The notes beneath the pieces are model-generated. The model was not told where the DNA came from, made no database searches, and saw nothing but the letters and a program-made list of their open reading frames with translations. Of a stretch of 64,000 bases of DNA, positions 63,701-64,000 are shown piece by piece (the first letter of the stretch is position 1; every line of letters begins with the position of its first letter). Source of the DNA: Zygnema cylindricum (taxonomy: Eukaryota > Streptophyta > Zygnematophyceae > Zygnematales > Zygnemataceae); assembly GCA_037447655.1 (NCBI GenBank), contig JBBHKE010000722.1, forward strand, positions 273,234 through 337,233, read 5' to 3'. The position numbers and the translations under genes are program-made.

Positions 63701-64000
63701 CCAGACACTTAATTCGCATTGTGCTTCTCTTTTGGAGTTGAATGTTTTATTGCTCCTCTGTTTTTTATGTTTATACATGCATATTGTTTCTTTCTGGATT
63801 TGTTTGAAGGATGTCAATAGAACATTTGCAGTTGTTGGCAGGTAACTATACGAGCCCTCCATCGCTATTGCTTATTGTTGAAAAGAGGTAATTAATAGTT
63901 CACTTCCCTATTTTAGTTTTGTTTTAAAGAAAGAGAGTGAGGATCAAAGGCGCGCCATGGCTGCCGCCATATTTAGAAAGAGGCAGTTTTTGCAGATAAG

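Overview
This is a repeat-rich nuclear window from a eukaryote, most likely in the green lineage outside the flowering plants (a charophyte-type alga such as Chara, or an early land plant). That placement is inference. It rests on spliced GT-AG genes, a secreted root-cap-family protein, an algal-style modular PAN/Apple protein with pherophorin-like Pro-rich linkers, copia and hAT elements, and LTRs whose primer-binding site is complementary to the anticodon arm of plant-type initiator tRNA-Met. Host genes occupy only a small part; most of the window is nested mobile DNA. A 10-N scaffold gap lies at 36879-36888.

1-6.1 kb: copia remnants. Element A (minus strand, LTR 1400-2449, open gag-protease running off the left edge) sits in the LTR of a broken element B (gag-protease to about 4.04 kb), followed by a degenerate element C and a left-truncated hAT-type MITE. 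6.9-11.3 kb: a minus-strand non-LTR retrotransposon with a zinc finger, RT, CCHC knuckle and endonuclease-like domain, plus about 300-bp tandem monomers on its 5' side; it is inactive. 11.3-14 kb: MITEs and unassigned DNA. 14.3-21.3 kb: one spliced gene for a secreted N-terminal domain followed by four phase-1 PAN exons; every PAN exon carries a lesion, so it is a pseudogene. 22.3-27.1 kb: hAT elements with a decaying transposase.

30.1-32.0 kb: an apparently intact four-exon minus-strand gene for a secreted PAN plus root-cap protein of 405 residues, the best host gene here. 32.8-37.6 kb: long interleaved inverted repeats and MITEs. 37.7-47.1 kb: an 8.3-kb hAT element bounded by a perfect 8-bp duplication, holding a second hAT element that itself holds a third, plus hairpin-bearing elements; then a non-autonomous hAT copy with a minisatellite.

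47.4-49.4 kb: a small duplicated exon and the first coding exon of an SR-rich CCHC zinc-knuckle protein. 49.7-60.9 kb: a three-level LTR nest. Element D was hit by element E (5-bp duplication TATAT), whose LTR was hit by the young element F (duplication AAATG, two 1194-bp LTRs). E and F encode Gag fused to an unfamiliar C-terminal domain and no pol. A solo LTR (duplication GAATT) interrupts a separate copia pol fragment (59.8-62.5 kb). 63.1-64.0 kb: a second copy of the small exon and possibly the start of another gene.

The most interesting points are the copia PBS, which contains an in-frame ATG opposite the initiator tRNA anticodon and overlaps Gag; the Gag-only family with its C-terminal domain; the phase-1 PAN exon array; and the monomer-fronted non-LTR element.
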